Positions 50,159-59,359 of a stretch of 64,000 bases of DNA are shown one piece after another. How positions within the stretch are numbered: the stretch's first letter is position 1; each line of letters begins with the position of its first letter. Source of the DNA: Lentzea pudingi (GTDB lineage Bacteria; Actinomycetota; Actinomycetes; Mycobacteriales; Pseudonocardiaceae). Where the stretch lies: NCBI RefSeq assembly GCF_014646255.1, contig NZ_BMNC01000004.1, positions 326,480 to 390,479 of the forward strand, given 5' to 3'. A program made the position numbers and the translations under genes. Below the pieces are notes generated by a model, which made no database searches, was not told the DNA's origin, and saw nothing but the letters and a program-made list of their open reading frames with translations.

Positions 50159-50760
50159 TCACGGCCGTTGATTCAGATCTTTGGTCGGCTCCGCAGAGCT
50201 GCTGCCGCCCAGCACTCCAAACGCGATCAGCGTCCCGGCCACCGCGAGCGCCAGCGGCGTCACCGGCCGCCACATCCGGTCGACCAACCCGTTCAGCACC
50301 AGCACGAGCCCCGCGCCCGCCCCGGCGAGCGCGGCGACAGCACCCCACACCAGACCGCGCGGCGTGCGCCTGGCCGGCGGTGGCGAGGTCCTGACCGCGG
50401 GCATGATGATCGTGTCGATCGCCGCCCGCGCCGCCGCGCCCAGCTCGCCGGCCGACTGGTAGCGCCGCTCCCGGTCCTTCTCCAGACCCTTCAGCACCAC
50501 CTGCCGCAGCGCAGCGAGAACGTGGTCCGGCAACGGGTCCGGCTGGTCGAGCACGTGCGCGGTGAGCACCGCCATGTCGTTGTCCCGCACGAACGGCCGA
50601 CGCCCGCCAGGCATTCGTAGAGCACCACGGCGAGCGAGTAGACGTCCGCGCGATGGTCGGCCTTCGTGCCGGACTGCAGTCGTTCGGGTGCGATGTAGCC
50701 GGGCGTGCCTGCGCGCCCCGTTCTGGACGCGGTGATCGTACGTGGGCGAACCGGGGAGCG
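50159..50760 (-). pseudogene. C-terminal half of a Ser/Thr protein kinase
   Basis: The frame enters at the activation-loop end (TGRAGTPGYIAPERLQSGTK, DHRADVYSLAVVLYECLAG), shifts by one base near 50605, and continues RRPFVRDNDMAVLTAHVLDQ, KGLEKDRERRYQSAGELGAA and two membrane segments (LVWGAVAALAGAGAGLVLVL; TPLALAVAGTLIAFGVLGG) to the stop at 50159. The N-lobe, with ATP-binding loop and catalytic HRD/DFG motifs, is absent. Without these it cannot be a kinase. Confidence 0.75.
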
Positions 50761-51677
50761 GTCCTTCTTCACTCAGATGCCGGTGGACCTCCCTGTCCGC
50801 CCAGGGCGGTCTCCCAACGAGTTCGATCCGCGGCGGACGACATTGCCGTGTAGCCGAACGATCACAAATGGTCACGCAGTCTCCAGTGAGGGAACTGGTT
50901 ACCTCCTGCAAGCCGGTACTCGATCTGACGTCCACGTTGGAACCCAAGCATTCCGAGTGGTGTCGGGCCGAAAGCACGGGTGCTAGATCACGTATGGCCT
51001 GCGGAACTGTGTCGTGCAAGCAAGGCTCACCACTGTCGTCGATGTTGACGCTAGCTCGCGATGCACTCCCACCCCGCGAATCAGCTCTCTTCCGGGCCTA
51101 CCGGAGGGTAAGTGGGCTCCGTCCGTGCCGCGTGCGCAGCACAGCCGCGCGAGCTGCTGCAGCAGCGCTGGCGGACCGGTTCCACATCGGCGACGAGTTC
51201 GGTGAGGTCGTCCAGTCCTGGAGCGTCTGGGTGTACGAGGCGCCACCGTGCCAGTTGTCGCACCGTCGTGGCGTGGCTGACGCCGACGTCGCGGTACTCG
51301 TCCTCGAGCTGATCGCACCATGAGCTGTCGGCCTGTCCTTGCGTCAGCCCGGCGAGCTCGCGGGCCAGATCGCGAGCCTCGGCGAGCTCGGCAAGGATTG
51401 CAACAAGAAGCGTATATGGGCTTGGGCCTGTGCAGTGGGAGCAGCGCCGCATCCGCGCTCGGCGAGGATCGCAACGCCTCGGCTCACCCCGGCTCGTCGA
51501 TGCCGCGTGCGCGGACTGCCAGTCCACACCGGGGAGTGCAGCACCCTCGACTCCCGCTTGCTCATCACGCGCAGGTCGTCACGCTCGCGCAGCAACCGCA
51601 CCAGCACTCCTGCGGTCGTCCGGGATGCGGATCACAGCCAGCGACCGACGACAGCTTTCGGGACGGGGTCGCCGAGT
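50761..51677. other. Region with unrecognised coding-like scraps only
   Basis: 917 bp. On the minus strand 51081-51430 reads LLVAILAELAEARDLARELA, RDVGVSHATTVRQLARWRLV and DDLTELVADVEP, which is helix-rich and protein-like but lacks a start and family. Around 51520-51640 a second scrap (GVLVRLLRERDDLRVMSKRE) is seen with a stop just upstream. No intact gene, RNA or repeat found. Confidence 0.4.
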
Positions 51678-52637
51678 TCATGCCGGCACCTTGACGACGA
51701 GCGCTGCGGGGTTCACTTCGACCTTCAGTGACTTGGTTGTCCCGCAGACTTCTCCGTCGACCTCGAACGGCTTGGTGCGGCTGCTGCGCAACTCCAAGCG
51801 TCGGAACCGGAACCGCTCCACCGCCGGCCCGTCCACCCGGCGGGAACCGATCAGGCGCCCCGCCGTGACCAGCCAACCCCTGGTGTGCACGTCATGCAGC
51901 AATGCCAGGTCCAGGAGCCCGTCGGCGGGATCTGCCTCTGGCAGGAGGGAAATCCCGCCCTGCAGGGCTCCTATGTTGCCGACGACCGCCCCAAGGACGC
52001 GGCGGGTCAGCCAGGGGCCGTCGTCGAGCCGGACGGTCACTCGACTGGCGCCCGACCTCAGACCTTTGAGGACCGCTGGTACATAGGCGGGCCACCCCAG
52101 GAGGCGCTTCATCCTGGGCGAGGTGTCGCGGACCATCTGCGCGTCCAGGCCGATCCCGCCCATGCCGACGAAAGGGCGTCCGTCCAGCAGGCCCATGTCG
52201 ACGCGGCGGTCCGTCCCGTCGAACGCCGATGTGACCGCGTCCTCCACCCCGCTGCCGATTCCCAGGTTCCGGGCCACGAGGTTCCCCGTGCCGATCGGCA
52301 CGATTCCCATCGCCACCCCGGTGTGCGCCAACCCGGCGGCCACCGCGTTCACCGTGCCGTCTCCACCACACGCCAAAACCAGCCGCGGGTGGTTGCGCAG
52401 GGCGAGCGCCGTTACCCCCGTCCCGGCATCGTCACGGGTGGTCTCGAACCACTGCGGCTCGCACCAGCCGCGGTCCCGGGCGGTCCGAGATATCAGGTCG
52501 CGCAATCCGGAGTGGTCCACCACGGCGACCGGATGAACGACCACCGCCACACGAAGCCCGTCACGCCATGGATCCACCCGAACCGCCTTCACGAGGTCGA
52601 CACCGGACCGGATGCCCTGCGACAGGCGAACGCACAC
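51678..52637 (-). CDS. Diacylglycerol/lipid kinase-like enzyme (YegS/DagK family)
   Basis: Up to 319 aa; the furthest start is GTG at 52637, but GTG at about 52590 is equally possible and no clear ribosome-binding site decides it. The catalytic domain has LACGGDGTVNAVAAGL and MGIVPIGTGNLVARNLGI, the nucleotide and phosphate-binding signatures of the family, and the C-terminal beta domain has GGISLLPEADPADGLLDLA and EVDGEVCG. It would phosphorylate diacylglycerol or a related lipid in membrane turnover. It is the only clearly intact gene in 49.9-53.3 kb. Confidence 0.85.
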   Translation of the reverse strand: MCVRLSQGIRSGVDLVKAVRVDPWRDGLRVAVVVHPVAVVDHSGLRDLISRTARDRGWCEPQWFETTRDDAGTGVTALALRNHPRLVLACGGDGTVNAVAAGLAHTGVAMGIVPIGTGNLVARNLGIGSGVEDAVTSAFDGTDRRVDMGLLDGRPFVGMGGIGLDAQMVRDTSPRMKRLLGWPAYVPAVLKGLRSGASRVTVRLDDGPWLTRRVLGAVVGNIGALQGGISLLPEADPADGLLDLALLHDVHTRGWLVTAGRLIGSRRVDGPAVERFRFRRLELRSSRTKPFEVDGEVCGTTKSLKVEVNPAALVVKVPA

Positions 52638-52814
52638 GTAAACGCGACACGCAAACCGCTGTTGACCCGGCCGGGCCGGTCTACAGCCACGCCCCGTATC
52701 GCCGGCGCGGGTGCGGAAAGGGCCACAAGGGTGTCCGTCCGGCCCCTGGCCCTCGCTCTACCAGGGACGATGACTTACCGAGCGGTACAAGATGCACCTT
52801 CATGATCTACGTCA

Positions 52815-52964
52815 TACGCACAGACCTGGCTCATCGAAGACGACGTGCCCCGTGTGCTGCGTCTGGAGCGGCTGGGACACAAGCGCAAGGACGTTGACGA
52901 CGGCTACTCGCACGTGACGGATTTGATGATCAGCCGGATGCTGGCGGCGCTGCAGCGCCGGTGA
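52815..52964 (+). pseudogene. C-terminal stub of a tyrosine recombinase (phage/ICE integrase)
   Basis: The frame reads YAQTWLIEDDVPRVLRLERL, GHKRKDVDDGYSHVTDLMIS, RMLAALQRR and a stop. The block LGHKR...YSHV carries the last catalytic His and the nucleophilic Tyr of tyrosine recombinases. All upstream parts, including the first catalytic Arg, are missing. It points toward the tRNA-Val fragment 184 bp downstream, the normal arrangement of an integrase next to its attachment site. Confidence 0.8.
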
Positions 52965-53147
52965 GAGACGGGACGAGGGTGGACCTGGAACCAGCAGGCA
53001 ATGCCTGAAGTCGTGCCTCAGACACTGTGACCACTTAGGTGTCGCGAATGTGGTCAGGAGGCCATGCTCCCAAATTGTTCCCACGGTAACGCAAACGGCC
53101 CGCCGATATAATCACCGACAGGCCGTCTGACTAGGTAAAATACACTG

Positions 53148-53191
53148 TGGGCGATACTGGGATCGAACCAGTGACCTCTTCGGTGTGAACG
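53148..53191 (-). tRNA. 3' half of tRNA-Val (anticodon CAC), probable att site
   Basis: On the minus strand the sequence from the anticodon loop to the acceptor end is present: GTTCACACCGAAG (anticodon CAC), variable loop AGGTC, T-arm CTGGTTCGATCCCAG and acceptor strand TATCGCCCA. The 5' half that should pair with it (GGGCGAT..., D-arm, CTTCG stem) is replaced by unrelated sequence. It is therefore not a working tRNA but a partial copy, as left by integrases that insert into the 3' end of a tRNA gene. Confidence 0.85.
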
Positions 53192-53369
53192 GATCCTGCC
53201 GAGTGTCAGGTGCTCTGATCAGTCTCAGTGTTTATGTCCTGATCTGCAGGAACCGCACGTTCGCGTCTCAGGGATATTCGGGCATCTCGCTTATAGCTGG
53301 CTATTTTAACTACCGGATTTACTACCGCTTGGGTCGGATGTCGGTCGCGGGGTGGCCCGGCGAGGTGGA

Positions 53370-56180
53370 TCAGCCCGGAAGCAGACGCCACATGTGGTCG
53401 GGAGTGTGGGTGTCGCTGAACTGCACGACCTGCGCGGAGTCCTGGTAGGACATGCCGTCTACGGCCAGGACCTTCCTGGAGTGCTTGTTCTGCAGACGCC
53501 ACACGGTGTCCGTGTCGATCCGCAGGCGCCAGAGGTGGTCTGCGGTTCCGTTGTCGGCGAACTGGACCACGGGTGCGGAGTCCGCAGTGGACATCAAGTC
53601 GACGCCGAGCACCTTGCCGGAGTTGAGGTTGCGGATGCGGAAGCAGCCGTCAGCGTCGGGCAGGAACTGCCAGAGGTGGTCCCGAGTGCCGTTGTCGGCG
53701 AACTGGACCACGCGGGCGGAGTCGGCGGCGGACATGCGGTCGACGCCCAGAACCTTGGTCGAGTTGAGGTTCTGTATCTTCACGATCCCGTCCGGTATCG
53801 CCCGCCAGAGGTGGTCGCGGGTCCCGTTGTCGGCGAACTGCACCACCCGAGCGGAGTCCGCTGTGGACATCTGGTCGACGCCGAGCACCTTGCCGGAGTG
53901 CTCGTTGCGCAACCGGAACCAGCCGTCACCGTTGTCCAGCAGCTCCCACCGGTGGTCAGCGGTGCCGTTGTCCTCGAACTGCACGACTTGTGCGGAGTCC
54001 GCGGTGGACATCTGGTCGACGCCGAGCACCTTGCCGGAATGTTCGTTGCGCAGCTTGACCCGGCCGTTGCCCAGGTCGACCAGTCGCCACAGGTGGTCCG
54101 CGGTCCCGGTGTCGGCGAACTGCACCGCTCTCGCCGAGTTCGCGGTCGACATCCCGTCCACGGCCAGCACTTTGCCGCTGTTGAGGTTCTGCAGCCGGAT
54201 CAGCACGCCGGGGGTGCCCCACCCGCGCGAGCCACCGCTGCGCGGGAAGGTGGTGATGCGAAGCCTTGCCGCACCTGAAGGGATCAGTGTCGCTTGCCGC
54301 GCAACCGAGGAGACCTGGACGGGACTGTCGCTGAGCGTGCCCACCACGTGTTCGCCGTCGGCACTCCAGTCGGACACCTCGCGCACCCGCGCCGTGATCT
54401 GGACAGGGCTGTTGCCCGGCGCGAACGGGTCCGATGGGTTGCCGCCGCCGCTGACGGCGGTCAGCTGCGGATCGGAGTCGAGTGCGACGTTCCACGCCGA
54501 GGCGGCTGTCACCTCCCACTCGGGCCAGTCGACCGTGCCCCCGTACCGGTTCCACCGCTCGTCGATGCGCAACGAGAAGGTGAGCGGGCCGCGCTCGACT
54601 GAGACCGCGTTGTGGTTGCCCTGCCACGTCCGCAGAACAGGTGACATCGGCAGGCGCAGGACGATGACGTCACCGGAGGACCACTGCCGGCGAATGGTGG
54701 AGAAGCCGGCCGACACAGGTGCCGGTTGGCCGTTCACCGTGGCCGACGCTGTGCGGCACCAGCCTGGGATTCGCAGGACCAGGGGGAAGGTCACCGGCCG
54801 AGCGGTCTCCAGCCGGAAGGTGATGACATCTCCGAACGGGTAGGTGGTCTCCTCGGTGATCGTGACCGGCTGACCACCCGCTACCTCTGCCGTCACCCGG
54901 CACGGGCCGTGATGCGCTGCCACCAGGCCACCGTCGTCGGTGGCCCACCACATCTCCTCCACGAAGTACGGCCAGCCCTGGCCGTAGTTGTGCGGACAGC
55001 AGCGGTACTCGTCGATGCCCGGCTTGTAGGCAAGCATCGGAAAGCCGTTCTGGAACTGCCTCCGGCGCTTGACATCGTTGTCCAGGCGCACGCTGTTGGC
55101 GCTTGTGACGTAGTGGCTCACCTTCCCGGCCGGGTCGAGGGCGGCGGGGAGGAGGTTGAACGCCAGCTCCTCGGTGCGGTCGGCCCAGACCGGGTCGCCG
55201 GTGATGCGCCCGAGGAGCTCGTGGCTTCCCATGAGCTCGACGATGCCGCACGTCTCGAAGCCTTGGCGTGGGTCGCCGAATCCGGGCCGCGCGTTCTCGT
55301 CACCGGCGAAACCGCCGCCCGGGAATTGACCGTAGGTGCGCATGACGGTGTCGTAGGCGCGATAGGTCGCGTTGCGGTGAGCGTCGTCTCCCGACAGCAG
55401 CCAGTACTGGGCGGGTTCGCGGAAGCCCTGGGCGATGTTGACGTTGTGCAGCGTGGGCAGGGGGCCTGACCAGTCCGCGGACAGCCGGTGGATGCGGTGC
55501 GTCAGGTCCACCAGCAGCGGATCGCCGGTCCGGTTGTGCAGCCACGCGATCACGTCCAACGTGTCACCCCAGCGCGTCAGGCCCCACCCGTCGGTGAACA
55601 CCGCGTCCGGCTGACGGCTCATGAACGCGAAGAACCTCGTCAACGCCTGGTCGACTCGGCTGTCCCGGTGGTACTCGGCCCACGACCGCAGTGCGTGCAG
55701 CATCGGCATGTGCGGCCAGAAGTCGGCATGCCCGTTGAGCGATGACCGCAGACCGCGGGGCCCGAAGAAGCCGTCGGCGGCCTGTGTGGCCAGTACACCT
55801 TCGATCCACCGCGCGGTGTCGTCGAGCACCCGCGCATCGCCGGTGACATAGCCGAGATCACCGAATCCTCGCAGCCAGTACGGCAACTCCTCCCAGCCGC
55901 CGTTGTCCGGGTGCACCCATCCCGAGCGGTCGAAGCGCAGGAAGTGCGAAATCTGCTCGAGCCGGCCGTTCAGGCCGTTGAGCTGCTTGTCCAGCTCGGT
56001 GGCCAGCCAACCTCGGGCGGTCACCGCGCCTGGCGGCAGTCGCAGGTAGGCCGCTTTGCGGAAAGGAGCGCGATAGGAGCCGTACAGCGGTCCTTCAGCC
56101 GCATTGGATGCGCTGCCGAGCATGTGGGTCGTGGTCGCGGCAAGTCCCGCCACCAAGATCGTTCTGCGCTGGATCGACAT
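53370..56180 (-). CDS. Exported GH127-type beta-L-arabinofuranosidase with six trefoil repeats
   Basis: 936 aa from ATG at 56180 with AAGGAG upstream. Tat-like signal (SIQRRTILVAGLAATT). An (alpha/alpha)6 barrel of the DUF1680/GH127 type follows, with GFETCGIVELMGSHELL and the Cys pair Cys394-Cys395 in DEYRCCPHNYGQGWPYF; GH127 enzymes use a zinc-bound Cys nucleophile with a nearby Glu. After beta domains, residues from about 660 hold six near-identical units (SGKVLGVDQMSTADSA, VVQFADNGT, DHLW), forming two ricin-type beta-trefoils for polymer binding. It is transcribed alone, below a LacI-type palindrome at 56227. Confidence 0.88.
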   Translation of the reverse strand: MSIQRRTILVAGLAATTTHMLGSASNAAEGPLYGSYRAPFRKAAYLRLPPGAVTARGWLATELDKQLNGLNGRLEQISHFLRFDRSGWVHPDNGGWEELPYWLRGFGDLGYVTGDARVLDDTARWIEGVLATQAADGFFGPRGLRSSLNGHADFWPHMPMLHALRSWAEYHRDSRVDQALTRFFAFMSRQPDAVFTDGWGLTRWGDTLDVIAWLHNRTGDPLLVDLTHRIHRLSADWSGPLPTLHNVNIAQGFREPAQYWLLSGDDAHRNATYRAYDTVMRTYGQFPGGGFAGDENARPGFGDPRQGFETCGIVELMGSHELLGRITGDPVWADRTEELAFNLLPAALDPAGKVSHYVTSANSVRLDNDVKRRRQFQNGFPMLAYKPGIDEYRCCPHNYGQGWPYFVEEMWWATDDGGLVAAHHGPCRVTAEVAGGQPVTITEETTYPFGDVITFRLETARPVTFPLVLRIPGWCRTASATVNGQPAPVSAGFSTIRRQWSSGDVIVLRLPMSPVLRTWQGNHNAVSVERGPLTFSLRIDERWNRYGGTVDWPEWEVTAASAWNVALDSDPQLTAVSGGGNPSDPFAPGNSPVQITARVREVSDWSADGEHVVGTLSDSPVQVSSVARQATLIPSGAARLRITTFPRSGGSRGWGTPGVLIRLQNLNSGKVLAVDGMSTANSARAVQFADTGTADHLWRLVDLGNGRVKLRNEHSGKVLGVDQMSTADSAQVVQFEDNGTADHRWELLDNGDGWFRLRNEHSGKVLGVDQMSTADSARVVQFADNGTRDHLWRAIPDGIVKIQNLNSTKVLGVDRMSAADSARVVQFADNGTRDHLWQFLPDADGCFRIRNLNSGKVLGVDLMSTADSAPVVQFADNGTADHLWRLRIDTDTVWRLQNKHSRKVLAVDGMSYQDSAQVVQFSDTHTPDHMWRLLPG
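53400..54205 (-). repeat. Six tandem trefoil-repeat coding units
   Basis: Units of about 135 bp inside the GH127 gene, each with NLNSGKVLGVD or NEHSGKVLGVD, MSTADSA and VVQF.D.GT.DH.W. The central four are nearly identical, which suggests recent internal duplication or gene conversion. Confidence 0.8.
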
Positions 56181-56226
56181 GACTCTCCTTGTGCGTCGTC
56201 GTCGACGGGCGGAGCACCTGCCAGAT

Positions 56227-56240
56227 TTACAACGTTGTAA
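56227..56240. promoter_or_regulatory. LacI-type operator upstream of the GH127 gene
   Basis: TTACAACGTTGTAA is a perfect 14-bp palindrome with a central CG, as in LacI/GalR operators, 47 bp upstream of the GH127 start. No complete LacI regulator is in this window, so it would act in trans. Confidence 0.7.
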
Positions 56241-56583
56241 CCGTGGTCTCCGGAGTTCCCCTCGGTCATGTCGGGAACAGGGGAGCGAGCTCGACGAGGG
56301 CCACCGGAACTCAGCTCGCCCGCTCTGCCCGCCATCCCCTTGCGGGCAGAGCCGGCGAGCACGCCTCGTGCCGTCGCGGCCGACGCCACCGTAACCACGA
56401 TGTCATCGATGTCGCAACGGAGTCGCCTGTGCCGTCATCGCGCATGTTCCACCGGAGCGCGCACGGACCAAAGCTGTGTAGTCGCGGTGGCTGCCACGGC
56501 AGGTGCGATCAGCCGAAGGGACAGGGTTGGACAGGACACGAGTTGTGTCATGTGTTGACCGGTCCGAGTTGCTTGATGCAGCT

Positions 56584-56597
56584 TGAGAGCGCTCTCA
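56584..56597. promoter_or_regulatory. LacI-type operator upstream of the first S1 protease
   Basis: TGAGAGCGCTCTCA is a perfect palindrome, close to the TGGGAGCGCTCCCA site known for CebR-type regulators of cellulose genes. It lies 58 bp upstream of the protease ATG. The surrounding 56181-56654 region otherwise holds no gene. Confidence 0.65.
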
Positions 56598-56654
56598 TGT
56601 TCGTCGCCTCGGCAACGGGGCCGGTGGCGATCCTGCACGGACAAGGAGGAGAGC

Positions 56655-57782
56655 ATGCGATCGACCCTGCCGAGAATCGCGCCGGTGCTGGCGCTCGTGT
56701 TGGTCGGAACCACGCTTGTGACGCCGCTGCAGGCGTCGGCGAAAGAGTTATCACCTGGTCTGCTCGCCGCGATGAGCTCGGTGTTCGGGCTGAGCGAACA
56801 GCAGGCGCGGCTGCGCCTGGAGAAGGAGGAACGCGCGTCGGTGCTCGCACCGCGCGCGGAGGCCGAGGCCGGCACCGCCCACGCGGGCAGTTGGTTCGAG
56901 GACAACCGCCTCGTCGTCGGCGTCACCGACCAGTCGGCGGCCCGCCGGGTCGAGTCCACCGGCGCCGTGGCGAAGGTCGTCAGCCGCTCGGCCGGCTCGA
57001 TGAACGCCCACAAGAACCGGCTCGACGCCCTGTCCGCGACCGGCTCCGTGCCGGCCGCGGTCGCGAGCTGGCACCCGGACCCCAAGTCCGGCACCATCGT
57101 CGTCAACGTCGAGGCGGGCAAGCAGACCGCCGAGGTCGTCGCGTTCCTCGACAAGGCCAAGCAGTTCGGCGCCATCAGCGTCAACACCGCCAGCGTCCAG
57201 CAGCCGCAGCCGTTCGCGGCGGGCACCGTCGGCGGCGACCCGTACTACACCGGCAACGTCCGCTGCTCCATCGGCTTCTCGGTGCACGGCGGCTACGTCA
57301 CGGCCGGCCACTGCGGCGGCAACGGCGCGGCGGTCTACGGCTGGGACCGCTCCTTCCAGGGCAACTTCGCCGGTTCCTCCTTCCCCGGCAACGACTACGC
57401 GTGGGTCCGCACCGGCGGCGGCTGGTGGACCGTGCCCGTCGTGCTCGGCTGGGGCACCGTGCCCGACTCGCTGGTCCGCGGCTCGTGGGAGGCGCCGGTC
57501 GGCACCTCGGTGTGCCGCTCCGGCTCGACGACGCGCTGGCACTGCGGCGTGGTCCAGAGCCGCAACGAGACCATCCGCTACGCGCAGGGCGACGTCCACC
57601 AGATGGCGGGCACCAGCGTGTGCGCCGAGGGCGGCGACTCCGGCGGCTCGTTCATCACCGGTGACCAGGCGCAGGGCGTGACGTCCGGCGGTTACGGCAA
57701 CTGCTCCAGCGGTGGCCGCACCTGGTTCCAGCCGATCAACGAGATCCTGAACGTCTACGGGCTGCGCCTGCACACCGCCTGA
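56655..57782 (+). CDS. Secreted S1 protease with alpha-lytic/streptogrisin-type prodomain
   Basis: 375 aa from ATG at 56655, with AAGGAGG upstream. Signal peptide residues 1-29; a prodomain (about 30-185) acts as folding chaperone and inhibitor; mature protease from about 190. Triad His219 (TAGHCGG), Asp247 (GNDYAWV) and Ser329 (EGGDSGGSF); three Cys pairs typical of streptogrisins. A small polar S1 pocket cannot be read with certainty. The LacI-type operator in front suggests control by a sugar signal, unusual for a protease. Confidence 0.93.
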   Translation: MRSTLPRIAPVLALVLVGTTLVTPLQASAKELSPGLLAAMSSVFGLSEQQARLRLEKEERASVLAPRAEAEAGTAHAGSWFEDNRLVVGVTDQSAARRVESTGAVAKVVSRSAGSMNAHKNRLDALSATGSVPAAVASWHPDPKSGTIVVNVEAGKQTAEVVAFLDKAKQFGAISVNTASVQQPQPFAAGTVGGDPYYTGNVRCSIGFSVHGGYVTAGHCGGNGAAVYGWDRSFQGNFAGSSFPGNDYAWVRTGGGWWTVPVVLGWGTVPDSLVRGSWEAPVGTSVCRSGSTTRWHCGVVQSRNETIRYAQGDVHQMAGTSVCAEGGDSGGSFITGDQAQGVTSGGYGNCSSGGRTWFQPINEILNVYGLRLHTA

Positions 57783-57938
57783 TCATCGGAGGACCAGCTT
57801 TAGGGCTTCAGCCTTCACACAAGCCGTTCATCTGGCGAGTCGACGAGCGGGCTCAAGACTCACGTGTCGACTCGGTCCGCGTCGAGGTACTGCATGTCTT
57901 CGACGTGATTCGTTTCTTCCCTGCCATGAGGAGCGAAC

Positions 57939-59069
57939 GTGCATCGAACTGCGTTCCACAAGAGAATCCTTGCCCTGACGGCCATCGCACTCGCAGTGCT
58001 GGCCGTGAGCCCTGCGGCCCAAGGCGCCGTGGCCAGGGCGTTGACCGCCGGCGAGCAGCGGTCGCTGGCCCAGCGGCCTCTAGTCGAAGCAGCCGAGGTT
58101 CTGTACGCCGCCACGCCCGCCTTGTCCGGTTATGCCGGGATCACGTTGACCGACACCGCGGTCAACCTGTGGTGGAAGGGAGCTGCTCCCCACGCGGCGA
58201 CCGCGGCGGTACAACGGGCCACCCGGCACGCTCCGGTTCACATCCGGCCAGCCGCGCACAGCGAGGCTGAGCTCGACGACGCCACTGCGCGGTTGCGGAC
58301 CTGGCTGGGGCAGGGGGGTGAGTCCACCGCGGTCATCAAGAGCACCGGCGACGGCAGCGGTCTGGTCGTGTCCACCGACCTGGCAACTATGCAGAACAGC
58401 TCTGCCGAGGTCTCCGACATCGCGGGTGTTCCCGTCTCGGTGCGGTACGAAGAACAACTGATGCCGGTGTCGCGACAGGACGACAGTCCGCCGTGGAGCG
58501 GCGGTGCCCGCACGTGGAACCAGACCGCGAGCACCATCTGCACGTCGGGGTTCGGTGTCCGCAACGGCGCGGGCCGGCAGTTCGTCCTGACCGCCGAGCA
58601 CTGCGGCCAGGTCGGCCATCGGATCGCCGACGGACGAGGTGAGTTCATCGGCAACACCAGTCACGGCCACGACGACCACGACATCGGACTGGTGCCGGCG
58701 AGTCAGGTCAGCGATCGCATGTACGTCGGTGGACGGGACAGCAACACCACCGAACACGTCGTCGGCTGGGGGCATGTCTTCGTCGGTCAGTACCTGTGCC
58801 AGAGCGGGGTGACCAGTGCTGAGCAGATCGGCGGTCCGGTGTGCGACCTGAAGGTGCTGTTCTTCTGGCAGGACAGGGAGGACCTCGTCGAGGTCGAGCA
58901 GCAGCAGGGCCAGCCCGGCGCCAGGGGTGGTGACAGCGGCGGCTCGGTGTACTCGCGCGTTTCCGGCGGCGTGCACGCCAACGGCACGGTCACCCGCGCT
59001 GCTGGGCCGCGTATGGCGTTCCAGGACTTCGCCACAGCCGCCCGCGACTTCGGAGTCGACATCCCGTGA
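57939..59069 (+). CDS. Secreted S1-family serine protease
   Basis: 376 aa from GTG at 57939, with GAGGAG upstream; an ATG at 57926 is out of frame. Signal peptide about residues 1-29. A prodomain of about 160 residues precedes the protease domain. Triad His221 (LTAEHCGQ), Asp248 (DHDIGLVPA) and Ser333 (RGGDSGGSVY). It has the same signal-pro-S1 layout as the upstream protease but low sequence similarity, so the pair is not a recent duplication. The 156-bp gap between them has no clear promoter, and a strong hairpin follows. Confidence 0.9.
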   Translation: MHRTAFHKRILALTAIALAVLAVSPAAQGAVARALTAGEQRSLAQRPLVEAAEVLYAATPALSGYAGITLTDTAVNLWWKGAAPHAATAAVQRATRHAPVHIRPAAHSEAELDDATARLRTWLGQGGESTAVIKSTGDGSGLVVSTDLATMQNSSAEVSDIAGVPVSVRYEEQLMPVSRQDDSPPWSGGARTWNQTASTICTSGFGVRNGAGRQFVLTAEHCGQVGHRIADGRGEFIGNTSHGHDDHDIGLVPASQVSDRMYVGGRDSNTTEHVVGWGHVFVGQYLCQSGVTSAEQIGGPVCDLKVLFFWQDREDLVEVEQQQGQPGARGGDSGGSVYSRVSGGVHANGTVTRAAGPRMAFQDFATAARDFGVDIP

Positions 59070-59076
59070 TCGCGCG

Positions 59077-59115
59077 CGAGGGACGGGTTCTCCGCTGACG
59101 GGAACCCGTCCCTCG
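59077..59115. terminator. Hairpin terminator after the second protease
   Basis: Perfect 14-bp arms (59077-59090 and 59102-59115) around an 11-nt loop, beginning 7 bp after the stop codon. Confidence 0.8.
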
Positions 59116-59314
59116 TCGTGACAGGCTTTGTGTCGTTGGCTGACGACCTACCTTGGGCTACTCGGCGTTCTCCGCTTCCGGGCGCGCCTGGTTGTTGTCG
59201 AGGTCGTCGAGTTGTCGTCGAACGCGGTCGGCATGGGTGCTGTTTCGGGCTCTCCCGCTCAAGGGCTGAGTTCGTCGCGTGGAGCCACCTGCTGGATCCA
59301 GATCCGAGCGGGAC

Positions 59315-59359
59315 ATCCTAGGGCGAGGCCAGCACAGACGGCTGGCCTCGCCCTAGGAT
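59315..59359. terminator. 18-bp perfect hairpin
   Basis: Arms 59315-59332 and 59342-59359, fully complementary, with a 9-nt loop CACAGACGG. Terminator for the minus-strand methyltransferase remnant, whose stop codon touches the stem, and possibly a second stop for the protease transcript. Confidence 0.75.

Noticed and set aside
52815..52964. Integrase as a functional gene
   Set aside because: Only 49 codons with the last catalytic residues remain; the first Arg and the core-binding domain are absent.
53370..54205. Direct repeats as a CRISPR array
   Set aside because: The repeats are protein-coding trefoil units in frame within the GH127 gene, with no unique spacers; no CRISPR array or cas gene was seen in the window.
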